Assembly (NCBI RefSeq): GCF_947507565.1
Contig: NC_089182.1
Location: 1,426,001 to 1,490,000 of the forward strand
Length of the DNA stretch: 64,000 nt
Direction: 5' to 3'
From: Oscarella lobularis
Taxonomy: Eukaryota > Porifera > Homoscleromorpha > Homosclerophorida > Oscarellidae
The stretch's first letter is position 1; every line of letters starts with the position of its first letter. The notes beneath the pieces were generated by a model that had not been told where the DNA came from, searched no databases, and was given only the letters and a program-made list of their open reading frames with translations. This document shows, piece after piece, positions 33,462-43,802 of this stretch. Both the position numbers and the translations under genes were made by a program.

Positions 33462-33562
33462 AAACATAGCTATGTTTCACAGCTATGTGTCATAGCTATG
33501 TTTCATAGCCATGTCTCATAGCTATGAAAAATAGCTATGAAACATAGCTATGAAACATAGGA
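33462..33562. repeat. array of CATAGCTATG palindromes
   Basis: CATAGCTATG occurs at 33465, 33491, 33517 and 33543, exactly 26 bp apart, with degenerate half-steps between. Two 18-bp blocks (33491-33508 and 33535-33552) are also inverted copies of each other. It sits 14 bp upstream of the integrase-like gene. Confidence 0.85.
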
Positions 33563-33575
33563 ATAAAATATAGCA

Positions 33576-35164
33576 ATGAAATATACGAATCAAGTAGCAG
33601 GCGTAGCAGTCGGTTTTGATATCAAAAACGACATGGCTTTGGAAGAGATGAAGACCTTGCTCTTGCGCCGTCTAGAACTTATTTACCGAGATGTAGAGAG
33701 ATACGAGGACGAAGAAATTACTCCGGAGTTCGGAGATAGCGTCATTTCACGACTGCAGGCATTATACCAGTGAATTGCGCATCTTTCTCATTCTGTTTCA
33801 AACACTGAGGATTTACTTGCGTCAGTTAGGTGCCTAATCGGGTTAGTTTCGTCAAGAGTAGCGCCTGAAGGAGAGTGTCTTTCTGCTGAACGTCAGATGA
33901 CGTTGGGAAGAGGGAGACCGTCTTATTCAATAACGCAGCAGCAGTTGGAATACTTCATTGAGAACAATTTTACTTTTCCCGAAATAGCTCGTCTCCTAAA
34001 AGTGTTCGTGTCTACAGTTCGACGTCGCATGTCACAGTTTCAGCTATACATCGGAGATACGTTCACTTCTATTGATGACGACTCACTTTCCGCTCATATC
34101 GCCGATATAAAAGTATGCAATCCAAACAGTGGTTACCGCGCTGTGTGCACCAAGTTGAGACTGAGGGTCATCAAAGTTCCTATTTACAGAATCCGCAGAC
34201 TATGTTTTGAAATTGATCCCGCTGGAGCGATGTCGAGGTGGATGATGACAATTGACCGAAGAGCGTATTCTGTGCCCGGACCTAACAGCCTTTGGCACAT
34301 AGACGGAAATCACAAGCTAATTAGGTCGAGTATTACAGCGTGGATAAGTATGTGCGATGTCCAAATATACATTTTATATTCTTAGGTGTCGACTTGTCAT
34401 TCATGGCGGAATAGACGGGTATAGCAGGGTCATTACGTATTTGTCCTGCTCGTCAAATAACAAATCTGAGACGGTTCGTCGTTCGTTTGAGAAAGCTTGC
34501 GTCAAGCGCGGAATTCCGTCAAGAGCTCGATGCGACCGCGGAGGAGAGAACATGGAAGTTTCGGAGTGGATGCTTTCACTCCCGCGAAGACGACCGGTGC
34601 GAGGTAGCGTAATCACTGGCAGGTCGGTTATGGAGAGACGTCTATTATCAGGTTAGTAATATACTTAGTTTATTGTCATTTGAAATTTCTATTTCCTTTA
34701 AGGTCACCTCTATATACGATCGCCTATTTTCTTGCTTATAAGATAATGGCCTCTTAGACATATATTCTGAAAAGGACATGGTTTGTTTTCACTTCACCAT
34801 TGTCCCTCGCCTCAAACAAGATCTGCAATGATGTGGAACGCACACCCTCTTTCAACGGAACGAAACAGGAGCCCGAACCAACTGTGGATTGCGGGGATGC
34901 ATGAGAGGGCAAACTCGGGGTCAACTGTCACTGACGAATTGTTCCACATGAGTGACGAAATGCTATCGAGTTTCGGAATTGACAGACGTACAATTGCCAG
35001 ATGGACACTGGGAAACCGAAGAACGTCAAGGAGTGGTTGTGCCGGAGAATAGTGGCGAAGAAATTCATCGTCTCCAAACCGTATTGCGAGAGTCACTCGA
35101 CCCACTTTCGGACGACGAGAGTTATGGTGCTTCCATTTACGTAAGAGCCAAAGCAATTGTGTAG
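33576..35164 (+). pseudogene. integrase-core (rve-type, Ginger-like) transposase gene with two introns
   Basis: A DDE integrase-fold protein. From ATG 33576 the frame passes an in-frame TGA (33771-33773) into a helix-turn-helix part (GRGRPSYSITQQQLEYFIEN, ARLLKVFVSTVRRRMS). The catalytic part follows: PNSLWHIDGNHKL (first Asp), then after a 46-bp intron (34340-34385) VIHGGIDGYSRV and CDRGGENMEV (second Asp). A second intron (34652-34702) leads to YDRLFSCL with a TAA at 34739, then LLDIYSEKDMV. After a frameshift near 34826 it resumes at WNAHPLSTERNRSPNQLWIA. The tail ends at 35164. Similar genes are common in fish and invertebrates and are usually filed as integrase-core proteins or Ginger-like transposases. 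No terminal repeats were found. Confidence 0.78.
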
Positions 35165-35191
35165 AAGAACGTAAACTTTGAATTTCGTTTA

Positions 35192-36860
35192 CAGTCGAAC
35201 CCTGCTGCAACGACCACCCTTCGGACACGTAACAGGTGGTCGCTAGAGCGAGGTGGTCGCCCACCCGAAAATGTAGTGTAGGCGGCAAAAATGTAGTTTA
35301 GACGGAGAGTGTGTAGTGTGCGATGTGTTTTTTATTCGCTGTCACTCTCAACGGACTCTTCATGCACAACAAATGACATAATAGATGTTTGTCTGCCTTC
35401 TAATCGCGAATGAAACAGTTTTTCCTCAAGTTTACTTTCAAGAGAGACACAGTCCGAAAGACATTCGTTGCAGCCTCGTGAGACGGCAAATAGCTTCAGA
35501 CTCTGTGGCAGCAAGTGCTTCAGAAATGGATTTGATGTTCGTCTCTACCACTTCTTCATCCTCGTGCTCTTCGCAATCACTATCCTTATCGGAAGATTCT
35601 TGATTTAACAAATTCGTCCAGCAGGTCATTCTCCCAGCCTTTTTCCAAAACCTCAGTTGTTGGTGCGCTCTCGTAAGCAATATAATTGGCAGCATCGGCA
35701 CTTTGTGGAAGGCCAAGAATAGTTATGTGCTGCTGTAAAACCTCTTCGTCCACCGTTCTCTGCAGCTGATTCATGGTCTGAAATTTCATCCCGCTGTTTA
35801 TCGAAACCGGCTTTTCTGAAGTAATTTCGTACAATGGCTGCTTTAAAGACAATTTTATCCACAGGCATGCATCAAGAACGGTGAACGACTTTGCTATTTC
35901 GGATGCTGCAAGTGACGACTCCATCTTGCAGAGGACAACTCGAAGTACTTTAGAACGATAGTGACACTTCATGTTCTGGATAATGCCTTGGTCTAGCGGT
36001 TGTAAGACCGACGTTGTATTAGCAGGGAAGAACCGAATTTTCACATTTGAAAGTTGCAAATCACCACTTTTGATAGACGACGCCTAAGAAGAGAATTACA
36101 TGTCGATTCTCAGAAAGCATTTTTTATTGAATCGTTTGATCCAAACGCTGAAAATTTCGCCTGTCCAAGCTTTTCGTTTGACTTCCATGTAACAGGAAAT
36201 CGATGAAGTGTAACATTTTTAAAGCAGCGGGGTTTCTTTGAATGGCCGATAACTAATGGCGTCTAGAAGTCACCAAGGAGGTTTACCCACAGAACGACGG
36301 GATGTCTCTCTTTCGACTTCTTCCCCCCAGCACTGTCTGTCCCCCTCACTGCCAAGGTTTTTTCTGGTAGGGTGCGGAAAAACAAGGCAGTATCGTCCAT
36401 CTTGTAGATATTTTTCTCGTAATAATTTTCAATTATGGCTGAAAGGCGATCAATCCAATCATCTACGGTCAGTCGACGCTTGCTCGCTCTCCTAAAAGAA
36501 TTTTTGAGCCTATGTTGTGACGGTTCTTGAAGCGTGCTAGCCAACCGCTCGATGCTTTATATTCCCCTTTGTCTAAATTTTTAGCGAATTCCATTGCTTA
36601 CCATTGAATCATTGGCCCACTCATGGGCGTTCCGCTACCGCGCGCTCGTTCAAAACAGCGAAAGATCAACTCATCGATGTCTTCATATTCGCTCCCGACT
36701 CGAACTTTCTTCCGCTTTGGATTACTGTTTCGCTCGTATTTGTTCATTACTTCAGATTTTTGCTTCAAAACCTGCTGAATCTGCGATTTGCTTACCCCGA
36801 TCATCACTGCAAGCTGTCTTTGACTCTTTTTCTCGCTTTCGCGAAGCTCTTTCACTCAAT
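35192..36860 (-). mobile_element. Tigger-1 (pogo superfamily), one end lost
   Basis: The left end begins TA then CAGTCGAACCCTGCTGCAAC, a Tigger-like terminus with internal ACGACCACC and GGTGGTCGC repeats. The transposase gene runs on minus. The opposite end is missing: at about 36860 the element meets the kinase fragment with no matching inverted repeat. Confidence 0.75.
35332..36855 (-). pseudogene. Tigger-1 transposase (pogo/CENP-B type), broken
   Basis: The first piece (36855-36598) has the HTH region (RQLAVMIGVSKSQIQQVLKQ) and SGTPMSGPM. The next (36544-36263) has RRLTVDDWIDRL and the first catalytic motif, here DDTALFFRTLP. A later piece (36059-35586) has FFPANTTSVLQPLDQGIIQN, with the last catalytic Asp, and TVLDACLWI. 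The C-terminal GRQTSIMSF lies in 35332-35514. The sequence between 36060 and 36262 also has coding character but with shifts. The very N-terminus is missing. Confidence 0.8.
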
Positions 36861-36869
36861 CTTCAGGAA

Positions 36870-37200
36870 TACGGTACGCGAAAACATTACATTGAGTAAA
36901 AAACTGGAAGGCGGCGCTTTTGGCGACATGTATCGACCGTCGATAGCTTGTTCGGTGTACGCGGCCAAGGTCATTGCATTTGAACCAAACCAAAATCATG
37001 ACGGCGAAGCGAGAATTATGGCGTCAGTAGCTGCTTTGTGAGTATTAAACTTTGTAATGTATTTTCTTTAGCAAACTGAACCACCCGAACGTCGTTGGTT
37101 TTTTGGATTTGTCAGCGACGACAAAGGGGTCATATTGCTTAAAGAACTTGTTAAAGGAGGGGACTTCTCTTTCGTCCAGACCAACCGGTTTGTTTTAAAA
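36870..37200 (+). pseudogene. protein-kinase domain fragment (N-lobe)
   Basis: The only host-like coding piece. One frame encodes LSKKLEGGAFGDMYR (a glycine loop like GxGxFGxV), then YAAKVI (the VAIK lysine) and EARIMASVAA. After a 34-bp GT-AG intron (37038-37071) comes KLNHPNVVGFLDLS, which matches the HPNIV strand of kinases. One frame away, ILLKELVKGGDF follows as the hinge. It stops soon after, with the C-lobe absent. It is squeezed between two transposon fragments, so it is a pseudogene or a captured exon rather than a working gene. Kinase subfamily not assigned. Confidence 0.7.
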
Positions 37201-37204
37201 TTGT

Positions 37205-37700
37205 TTATTGAAAGTGCCTTTTGCTGCCAAGGCTTAAAAAATATGAGGCAGAACCTTCGGCTGAAAAAATCCTCGACATCTTTGTTGGGATTGTTAGTAA
37301 TCCAGGCAACGGTTGATGTTGCTTACGCAGTAGATTGTAGCCTGCTGTTCCACATGCAAACCGTATTTGCAACGCTCTTTTAATTGTCGACGACGTCAAA
37401 GAAATTCCTGTCATGTCCCTGCCTCGTTGAACAGCTCTTAACTGGTCTGGTGAAAAGACTTTCCTTACTTGTAACTGAAAATTAGCGTATGCAGTCATGA
37501 CGGAAACTTTCTCCTCCGAGACTTTTCTTAGCTTGGCCTCCAATTAAGCTACTTGGCGATCGCTACTAGTACTACAATGACTCGTACCTCCCCCTTCGCT
37601 TAGCAACTCACTTTCACTCTTAGAAACGACGTCTATTAAAACAATTACAAAAGCCATGCAGTATAAAAAGTTTTCTTACAGACTAACTTACAGAAAACTC
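37205..37700 (-). pseudogene. P-superfamily transposase, N-terminal/HTH fragment (separate lineage)
   Basis: Minus-strand reading gives a coiled-coil-like EAKLRKVSEEKVSV, then FSPDQLRAVQRGRD, TIKRALQIRFACGTAGYNLL and PLPGLLTI. This is the region after the THAP finger in P-type transposases, which reads roughly W-S-x2-TI-x-A-L-x-L-R-F-x-C-G-x2-G-Y-x2-LR. An upstream exon-like piece (37545-37650) continues in frame after a TAA. The catalytic part is missing. It differs clearly from the A/B/C family. Confidence 0.6.
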
Positions 37701-37732
37701 CGGAGCGATAGCATACGCGTGGTCGGTGCTAC

Positions 37733-37812
37733 AGTAGATCCTTGGTTATCCGATCCCTAAGATTTTAGGAGTGGTCCGATAAGCGAAATGGTCCGATAAG
37801 TGAAATTAGAGT
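37733..37812. repeat. solo end of a Tigger-like element
   Basis: TA then CAGTAGATCCTTGGTTATCC, followed by repeated GGTCCGATAAG(C/T)GAAAT units, has the form of a pogo/Tigger terminus with internal repeats. No partner end or gene was found nearby. Confidence 0.5.
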
Positions 37813-38121
37813 GCGCCATTGTAATTCCGCAAGTGAAATATACACCTGTATCTTTTGAGAACAATTACAAGTGTGCAAAGAAGCTGTCAATTTCGGTTTG
37901 TTTAGTAGTGGAACGTCACAGCGAAAATTAAAACAGTAGTACGCAGACAACGAGGGTAATACCGATTAGCGGACGAGAAAAATTTGAATAAAATTCGCGG
38001 CATGTAGCGTCTTTTTTTAATTTGTTCCGTCGAATAGGCGGGTTGCATTCGAGGGCGGCTTATAAACGAGGGGGACTAATAATCGAAGATATACGGTACA
38101 ACAACTGGCAGTACAGCAACC

Positions 38122-38170
38122 CATAGATGTAAGAGGGGAGAGGAATTGGAAGCTCCCGTTGTCACGTGAC
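38122..38170 (+). repeat. left terminal inverted repeat of P element B
   Basis: Ends inward with the palindrome GTCACGTGAC. One mismatch to the right repeat over 49 bp. Confidence 0.92.
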
Positions 38171-38732
38171 TTTTTCTAAGGCTTACATGGAGTCCAGGTG
38201 TGTTGCGCTGTTCCCCGGATGTTATTTCAAAGAATGTCGCGCATTGTGCCTTAGAAGTACTTTCTACGACTACTGGACCTGCGGAAACGTTTATCGAACC
38301 ATTCGAAGTGCCTCCGACGTACGTATAAACATCCCGCGCCCGCAATCGTCTCGCGTGACCGTATGGTAATTGTCGGCTAAGTGTTTCACGCGCTGTCGCA
38401 CTTCTGGATTTTCTCTTGCAAACCGCAATCACGCGTAATGATTGTAATATGGAATAGACCACAACACAACTTGGCCAGACCTCTGAGTGTCTCTACGGAA
38501 GCCATTTTGACAGCGAGTGGGCGTGACAACTGCGGAGGGGTCTGCTAGGAGATCGTTCCCTTTGCATTGCCGGTTTACCCTTCGCGCGACAGCTATTGCC
38601 CTTAGTTGTAGAACAGTGTAGGTTCGCTGACTGTACGTATGGCTGTTCACGTCAAACAGCCGCGGCTAATTAATTACCCGCCGCACATGACAGACATTTC
38701 CCTTTGTATAGCACTGCCAATTGAGGCATACA

Positions 38733-41430
38733 ATGACAAAGAAGTCGCGTTTAGTGGTAAAGAAGTATCAGCGGCAGCAGAAAAGCCGGGGGAAATCGGC
38801 GTCTACCCCACTTGAGACTCCTGCATTTGTTGAAAATGTAAATTCAGCTGTTTCGTATTCTCGAGTGTCACTTTAATTAATCCCTGCATTTTTTCAACTG
38901 TATAGCACCCAGACAGAATGTTTTCCCGAGAAACTTGAAGCGTTAGCTCTTTCACTTCCTTCACGCCACTTGCCCTCAGTGATTACGTGCGGCTGCATGT
39001 GTCATTATTCACATTTTGAATTTTGACTTTCAGGGAGGGAGAGTGGATACATGGGAAGATTGCTCAACGGACACTTATATCCAAAGTTTTGTGGCTTCAT
39101 CACTTTGAGAACGAGTCCAATTCGCCAAAACTACCGCCGACTTTAATATCACACAGCATTTGTGTAAGCCAAGAGGGACTTGAGTCTGTCTTTATCTTTG
39201 GAAAGGCTTTCCCGCTTGACAAATGTTCCGGCCTGGACTCAGCTCTAAATCTTGATCTGATCACCTGCGACAATTTTCAGCCTTTGATACATTACTTTGA
39301 AAATTTGCGTCTTTGCCCCGGGAATCCAGACCTTCGATTTGTTACCCTGCTTCAGAAGCGGAAGGGAAAAGTACAGAATGCCAAAGGGGTGCTCACCGGC
39401 TACTTGGAAAGCAACTGTCCTGTTGTGGTTGATGGAGAACTAAGGAGCCAGACCGTTCGCTCAGCATCATGTCATCTGCTAATTCTTCCACAACACAACT
39501 TGTGCTGTGCCTGTGTAAGACAGAGAGCGTCCTTGAGGGCTATTCTTAGCAGAGAATCCTCAAAACCAAGTAAATTTCGCCCCAATGTTTCTCTTTCAAC
39601 TCCAATGAGAGCAAAAAATTGCTTGCACTAGCACGTCAACGAAAGAGAGAAACAGAGAATTGAAAGCCTAGAGCAAATAATTGAAGAGTCTGTTACAGAA
39701 AAAGGTGAAATTGTTGATCCTGTCATGGACAAGGACCTCAGGGAAATTATGAGTGAACACCAGGCGGAGATTGAGCGAACTTTCCCAAAGGGGTCGTGTA
39801 GAAGGCTTTTTTGGGAGCAGCAACGAAAGGCTGCTAATGCGAAATCGCCTTCGGGAATGCGTTGGCATCCTTGGATGATCCGCTGGGCATTTTGTTTAAA
39901 AATGAAGTCATCTGCTGCGTATCACGTTTTGGCTACCTCCGGATTCATTAAAATGCCATCAGAAAGGCGACTTCGTGACTACACGCATTTCTTCAAAGAA
40001 AGATCGGGTTTCCAAAGAGAGGTACTTGAGCTGCTTGCCGATGAAGCAAAATTGTCTGAAGCTGAAGAAATTGATAAGTTGGTAGTCATCGCGTTTGACG
40101 AAATGAAAATTCGCGAGGATCTGGTATACCACAAAGGCAATGAAGAAATCGTCGGTTTCGTAGACTTGGGAAATCTTAATAATAAATTTCGAGCAGCTGC
40201 AAAATTAAAGGCAAAGAAAGAGACGAAAGTTGAAGACGTAGCAACTCACGTGCTAGTTCTGATGGTTAGAGGCGCTGCCACAAGCCTCAGATTTCCCTAT
40301 GCTCGCTTCAGTTCGACGTGTACAACGTACGACGAATTGCTCATGATACTATGGGAAGGCATTGAGTTGTTAGAAAGAACTGGCTTCATGGTGTTGGGTG
40401 TCACCTGCGATGGAGCTGGGCCGAACCGAAAATTCTTTCGTGCCCATGGAACATCGTCTGGAGCTGCCACACCCCTAAACAAAACCCCTAATCCGTACGC
40501 CAACGAGGAAAGATTTGTTAGTTGGAAGCACCTGCAAGACCTCTACAGGAAATCCTGTGAAACTAGCGACCCAGCAGGCTTTAAACTCGTTTCGAAGCTG
40601 AAGATCGAACACGTCGAGATGACATCTTTCTCCAGGATGAGAGTCGACCTTGCAGCGCAGGTCTGTTCACTAATTTTTATTCCTGTTGACATTACTGTGA
40701 AGGTCTTGAGCCAAAGTGTTGCCAGTGCCCTGGAGCATTACGAAATTGAGGGGTCTTCCGAAACTGCCCGCTTCTGCCGTATGTTCGACAGAGCTTTCAA
40801 CGCATTAAATTCTCGTGCCGTTAACAATCCTAAACCTTCGCGTAGAGGTTTCAGAAGCTCAGATGACGAACGACTCCGGGTAATATTAGTCATCAGCACT
40901 ATGACACTCTTAACAATTAAATACTGCAGTGGCTTGAGGATACTTTTTTGGGTTACCTCAATGAATGGGAGCAGTGGATTTCTACCATCCCTAACATTTC
41001 AAGTGCAGATCGTCAACGACTGTGTTTAAGTCGTGAAACTCTAGAAGGATGGAGAATATCAGGTAAAACTCCGGACTAGTTTTTAAAATTAACCTTGCAA
41101 TCAATTCCTTTTCCAGTCACTTCCTTTGTCGAAATTGTCAGGTACATTTTCTCTTTGCCGAGTAGTAAGGGACGCTACATACTAAGCGAGCATTTCTCGC
41201 AAGATCCACTTGAGAACTATTTTGGAAAACAAAGAGGCAGAGGAGGAAGAAACGAAAACCCATCTGTGAATCAGTGCCTGCAAAGCGCTGCGTCCCTGCG
41301 CCTTCAAGGCTCTCTATCTCAAGTCCCTGTTTCAGGCAATTCATCCAGGAAACGCCGTCTTTGCCCTGAAGAAATTATTGACGATAAACCGTTGCGCGTA
41401 AAGCCTTCTAAGATATCGAAGAGGATATAA
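38733..41430 (+). pseudogene. P-superfamily transposase B (spliced, internally deleted)
   Basis: The likely first exon is at 38733-38837 (MTKKSRLVVKKYQRQQKSRG, basic). The main body starts near 39023 with LPPTLISHSI, CPGNPDLRF and STPMRAK. Hallmarks are GMRWHPWMIRWAF, SERRLRDYTHF, FDEMKIREDLVYHKGNEEIV (first Asp), VTCDGAGPNRKFF (second Asp), MTSFSRMRVDLAA and PLENYFGKQRGRGGR near the end. Introns at about 40660-40705, 40880-40932 and 41062-41116 occupy the same positions as in transposase A. Breaks are an in-frame TAG at 39629-39631 and loss of the DVPHLIKTTRN region between RAHG and the EERFVSWKHL segment, which A retains. No THAP finger is visible. The protein would be catalytically dead. 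Confidence 0.82.
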
Positions 41431-41497
41431 CCCTTAATAAATGTCGACAAAAACAGTCATACAGCCAACAACGGACCGTCCCCTGAGTCAACACGCT

Positions 41498-42499
41498 TTA
41501 AATGTCATTTGCACCCTTCTCTTTTGCCCGGAATAGAGACTTTCTCAAACCTTTCTTCCTGCCAATCAGAGTCTTTTCACGTTTGTAGTCGTGTAGCCAC
41601 TCCGAGGCCAATGAATGCCCTCGTACTGTTATCCACAGCTCGACTATCTTCTCCAGTAGCACTTGTTTGTCTTCTTCAGTGAGGCTTGAAGCAATCAAAT
41701 CCCAGTACCGATTTACTGCAGGATCACCACGTACAATATCGACTGCAGACGACTCTCTAGCACGTCCCACTTTTGGCAATTTAAGAAGTAAATTCAGCCG
41801 CGTAGCAGATTCCATAGCGTAGAAAAATCTGTACGTGATTTCGTTGACTTTAAACAGTCCTCCTCGGTCAACCTTACAAATCCACTGGCACATGTAATTT
41901 TTGAAATGATAGTCGTGATCTTCGCTCTGTGTAGGCTCACTTTCCTCGCACGCGTGAGCTGCCATGTTCCTCAAGCATTGGCAGAAAGCATCGGTCCGTT
42001 CACTCCCCTTCCCAGCGTACTTCTTGAGCAGTTTGAAAGGTACGTATCCAGCAACATACATAAGGACGTTTTCTTCATCCACCGAAAGAGCGGCAGTGAT
42101 CATGCTGTCGCCAACTTCAACGCTCGAAGCCTTGCAAAAAGACAGCAGAAGACGTTCAAAAACTTTTCTGTTCACAGACTGAGACAACAAAGGGTCCTTG
42201 AAGGGGATCCCGGATTCGCCATAGGTCCTCTCCCAAATTTGCGGCAGTGCGTCCTTTCGTGCCAACAGAAATGCTCCAAAAGCCCGGCCACGAAAGTCTG
42301 ACATTGAGGCACGCTTTACTGTGCCGAGAATGCATCCCTGAATCGTATCGACGACCCTCTCCGAAAGCGAAGCGAAAGCAGGCGATTTCTCCGACTGCAA
42401 AAGCTTTGTCGCTTCCTCTCTGAGATTCCTTTCTCGAACAGCATCGTCAGAAACGTTTTCGCTTAGAAGAGCGTGTAGAGAATCTACGACGGGGTTCAT
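41498..42499 (-). CDS. ORF2-B, conserved second gene of the P-like element (function unknown)
   Basis: Intact, 333 residues from ATG at 42499. It is homologous to ORF2-A but strongly diverged. Shared blocks are KDPLLSQSVN (A: QDPLLTQSVN), LSVDEENVLMYVAGYVPFKL, a CKVDRGGLFKVNE segment and ITVRGHSLASEWLHDYKREK. The C-terminus is basic (GRKKGLRKSLFRAKEKG), suggesting a nuclear or nucleic-acid-binding protein. There is no signal peptide. The ATG lies 33 nt from the inner edge of the terminal repeat. Its stop is only 67 bp from the transposase stop. Confidence 0.78.
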   Translation of the reverse strand: MNPVVDSLHALLSENVSDDAVRERNLREEATKLLQSEKSPAFASLSERVVDTIQGCILGTVKRASMSDFRGRAFGAFLLARKDALPQIWERTYGESGIPFKDPLLSQSVNRKVFERLLLSFCKASSVEVGDSMITAALSVDEENVLMYVAGYVPFKLLKKYAGKGSERTDAFCQCLRNMAAHACEESEPTQSEDHDYHFKNYMCQWICKVDRGGLFKVNEITYRFFYAMESATRLNLLLKLPKVGRARESSAVDIVRGDPAVNRYWDLIASSLTEEDKQVLLEKIVELWITVRGHSLASEWLHDYKREKTLIGRKKGLRKSLFRAKEKGANDI

Positions 42500-42532
42500 A
42501 TCTACCGCGCAACAGACCTAGATACGTTAATT

Positions 42533-42581
42533 GTCACGTGACAACGGGAGCTTCCAATCCCTCTCCCCTCTTACATCTATG
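42533..42581 (-). repeat. right terminal inverted repeat of P element B
   Basis: Complement of the left repeat, with GTCACGTGAC at the inner edge and CATCTATG at the outer edge. Confidence 0.92.
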
Positions 42582-42589
42582 CAGCAACT

Positions 42590-43724
42590 ACGCTTACCGC
42601 GCATCTCGTCGACGTCCTTATAGTGCAGATATGACTGGAAACCGGCAACTATTACCGTTTCCGCACTACTATCTCTTCTAAGACAAGTTTTGTTGAATAC
42701 AGAGTTTATTAAACATAGTTAAAGCAATGGATATAATATCTATACGGATTCAATTTATCGTAGCCATTCATGTGCCAAAGATAATTTGGTCCCTAAAATT
42801 AAAACGAACGTATTGGTAATTTTATTCTTTGGAATGACAAACATTTTATATAGAACCTTGTTTACATGCAGTTTCGTTTCACTCGCCTTCTGTCTTTTCC
42901 CAGATGGATCAATCTCTCGACACACGAACATGACCAAGTCTCAAAACATGGAGAACAAAAATAATTCACATAGTACGACAGTTTGAGAATACCTTGGCAC
43001 TCGCAGGAGATTGCCCCGTGCCCTCTATTCGACTATATAATGGTAAGGGGTCCGAACTGCTGAGCTGCTTCAGCATCCATGGCTTCCGCGAGCAAAAGTG
43101 GTCGGACACGCTGTTGTTGTAGTAGATGTTGGCACCATGTCGGCGTGTAACATGATGCACTGCCGAAACATTTATCGTTACCTTGTTGCTGAGATGGTGG
43201 ATAACGATATCTCTTTCTTGATTCTTTAGAAACTTCAAGGGTGTAAGATTTAGAATGTTACAGAACCGACGGTCACCGTTGACAGCGTTCCTAATTCAAC
43301 GCAACCGAAAGTTATATTAATAGATCAACTTGTTTATATTAAAACTAAAATTTACGTATAAATAAGTGTTATTTTATACCTTTCTTTGTAGTCGTGCCAG
43401 AAAGGATCTATTAACAAAATCTGGCATGATCTTCCTACAGAAACTTTTATGTCAGCCACAGAAACGCTCGATAACTGCAATTTTAGACTGAAATTCAGAC
43501 TCGATTCTTTTGAATTTAGGTGCTTCAGGGTTCTATCTGCGGTGATTGGCGGGAGTCGCACCGGCCAATTATTTTTTAACCGAGCATTTTCTCGCGCGCC
43601 TTTTTAGATCTATTTAGAAGCATCCTTTTCCTTACGTGTACTAGTTCAAAATTAATATTATTATCAATTACCGGTAAGCATCACCTGCACATTTGTTTCC
43701 CGTCTGTTGTATGACTAGTCACCA
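42590..43724. other. stretch without recognised features
   Basis: Between elements B and C. Short open frames only, with no family resemblance, no RNA gene and no terminal repeats seen. Confidence 0.5.
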
Positions 43725-43802
43725 GACACCAAGAGACAGAGGAATGGGCAACTACGCATCACGTGACCCTGTAAGTTGAAGCAAGGACTGTTGTACTTAC
43801 AG

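Larger units (their letters stand above)
38122..42581. mobile_element. P-like element B, two convergent genes, 4,460 bp
   Basis: The inverted ends match at 48 of 49 positions (38122-38170 and 42533-42581): CATAGATGTAAGAGGGGAGA inward to GTCACGTGAC. Flanks are CAGCAACC (38114-38121) and CAGCAACT (42582-42589), a 7- or 8-bp target duplication with at most one change. It holds a P-type transposase (plus) and ORF2-B (minus) converging at 41.43-41.50 kb, the same plan as element A. Confidence 0.92.

Noticed and set aside
33462-33562. Short palindromic repeats at regular 26-bp steps, CRISPR-like at first sight
   Set aside because: The spacers are themselves degenerate copies of the repeat, there are no cas genes, and the context is eukaryotic.
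33771-33773. In-frame TGA codons in the integrase-like gene (also 21808 in hAT and 59263 in Tigger-3) as possible selenocysteine or recoding
   Set aside because: The elements also carry TAA, TAG or frameshifts, no SECIS-like structure is evident, and the stops fall at unrelated positions. Ordinary decay explains them.
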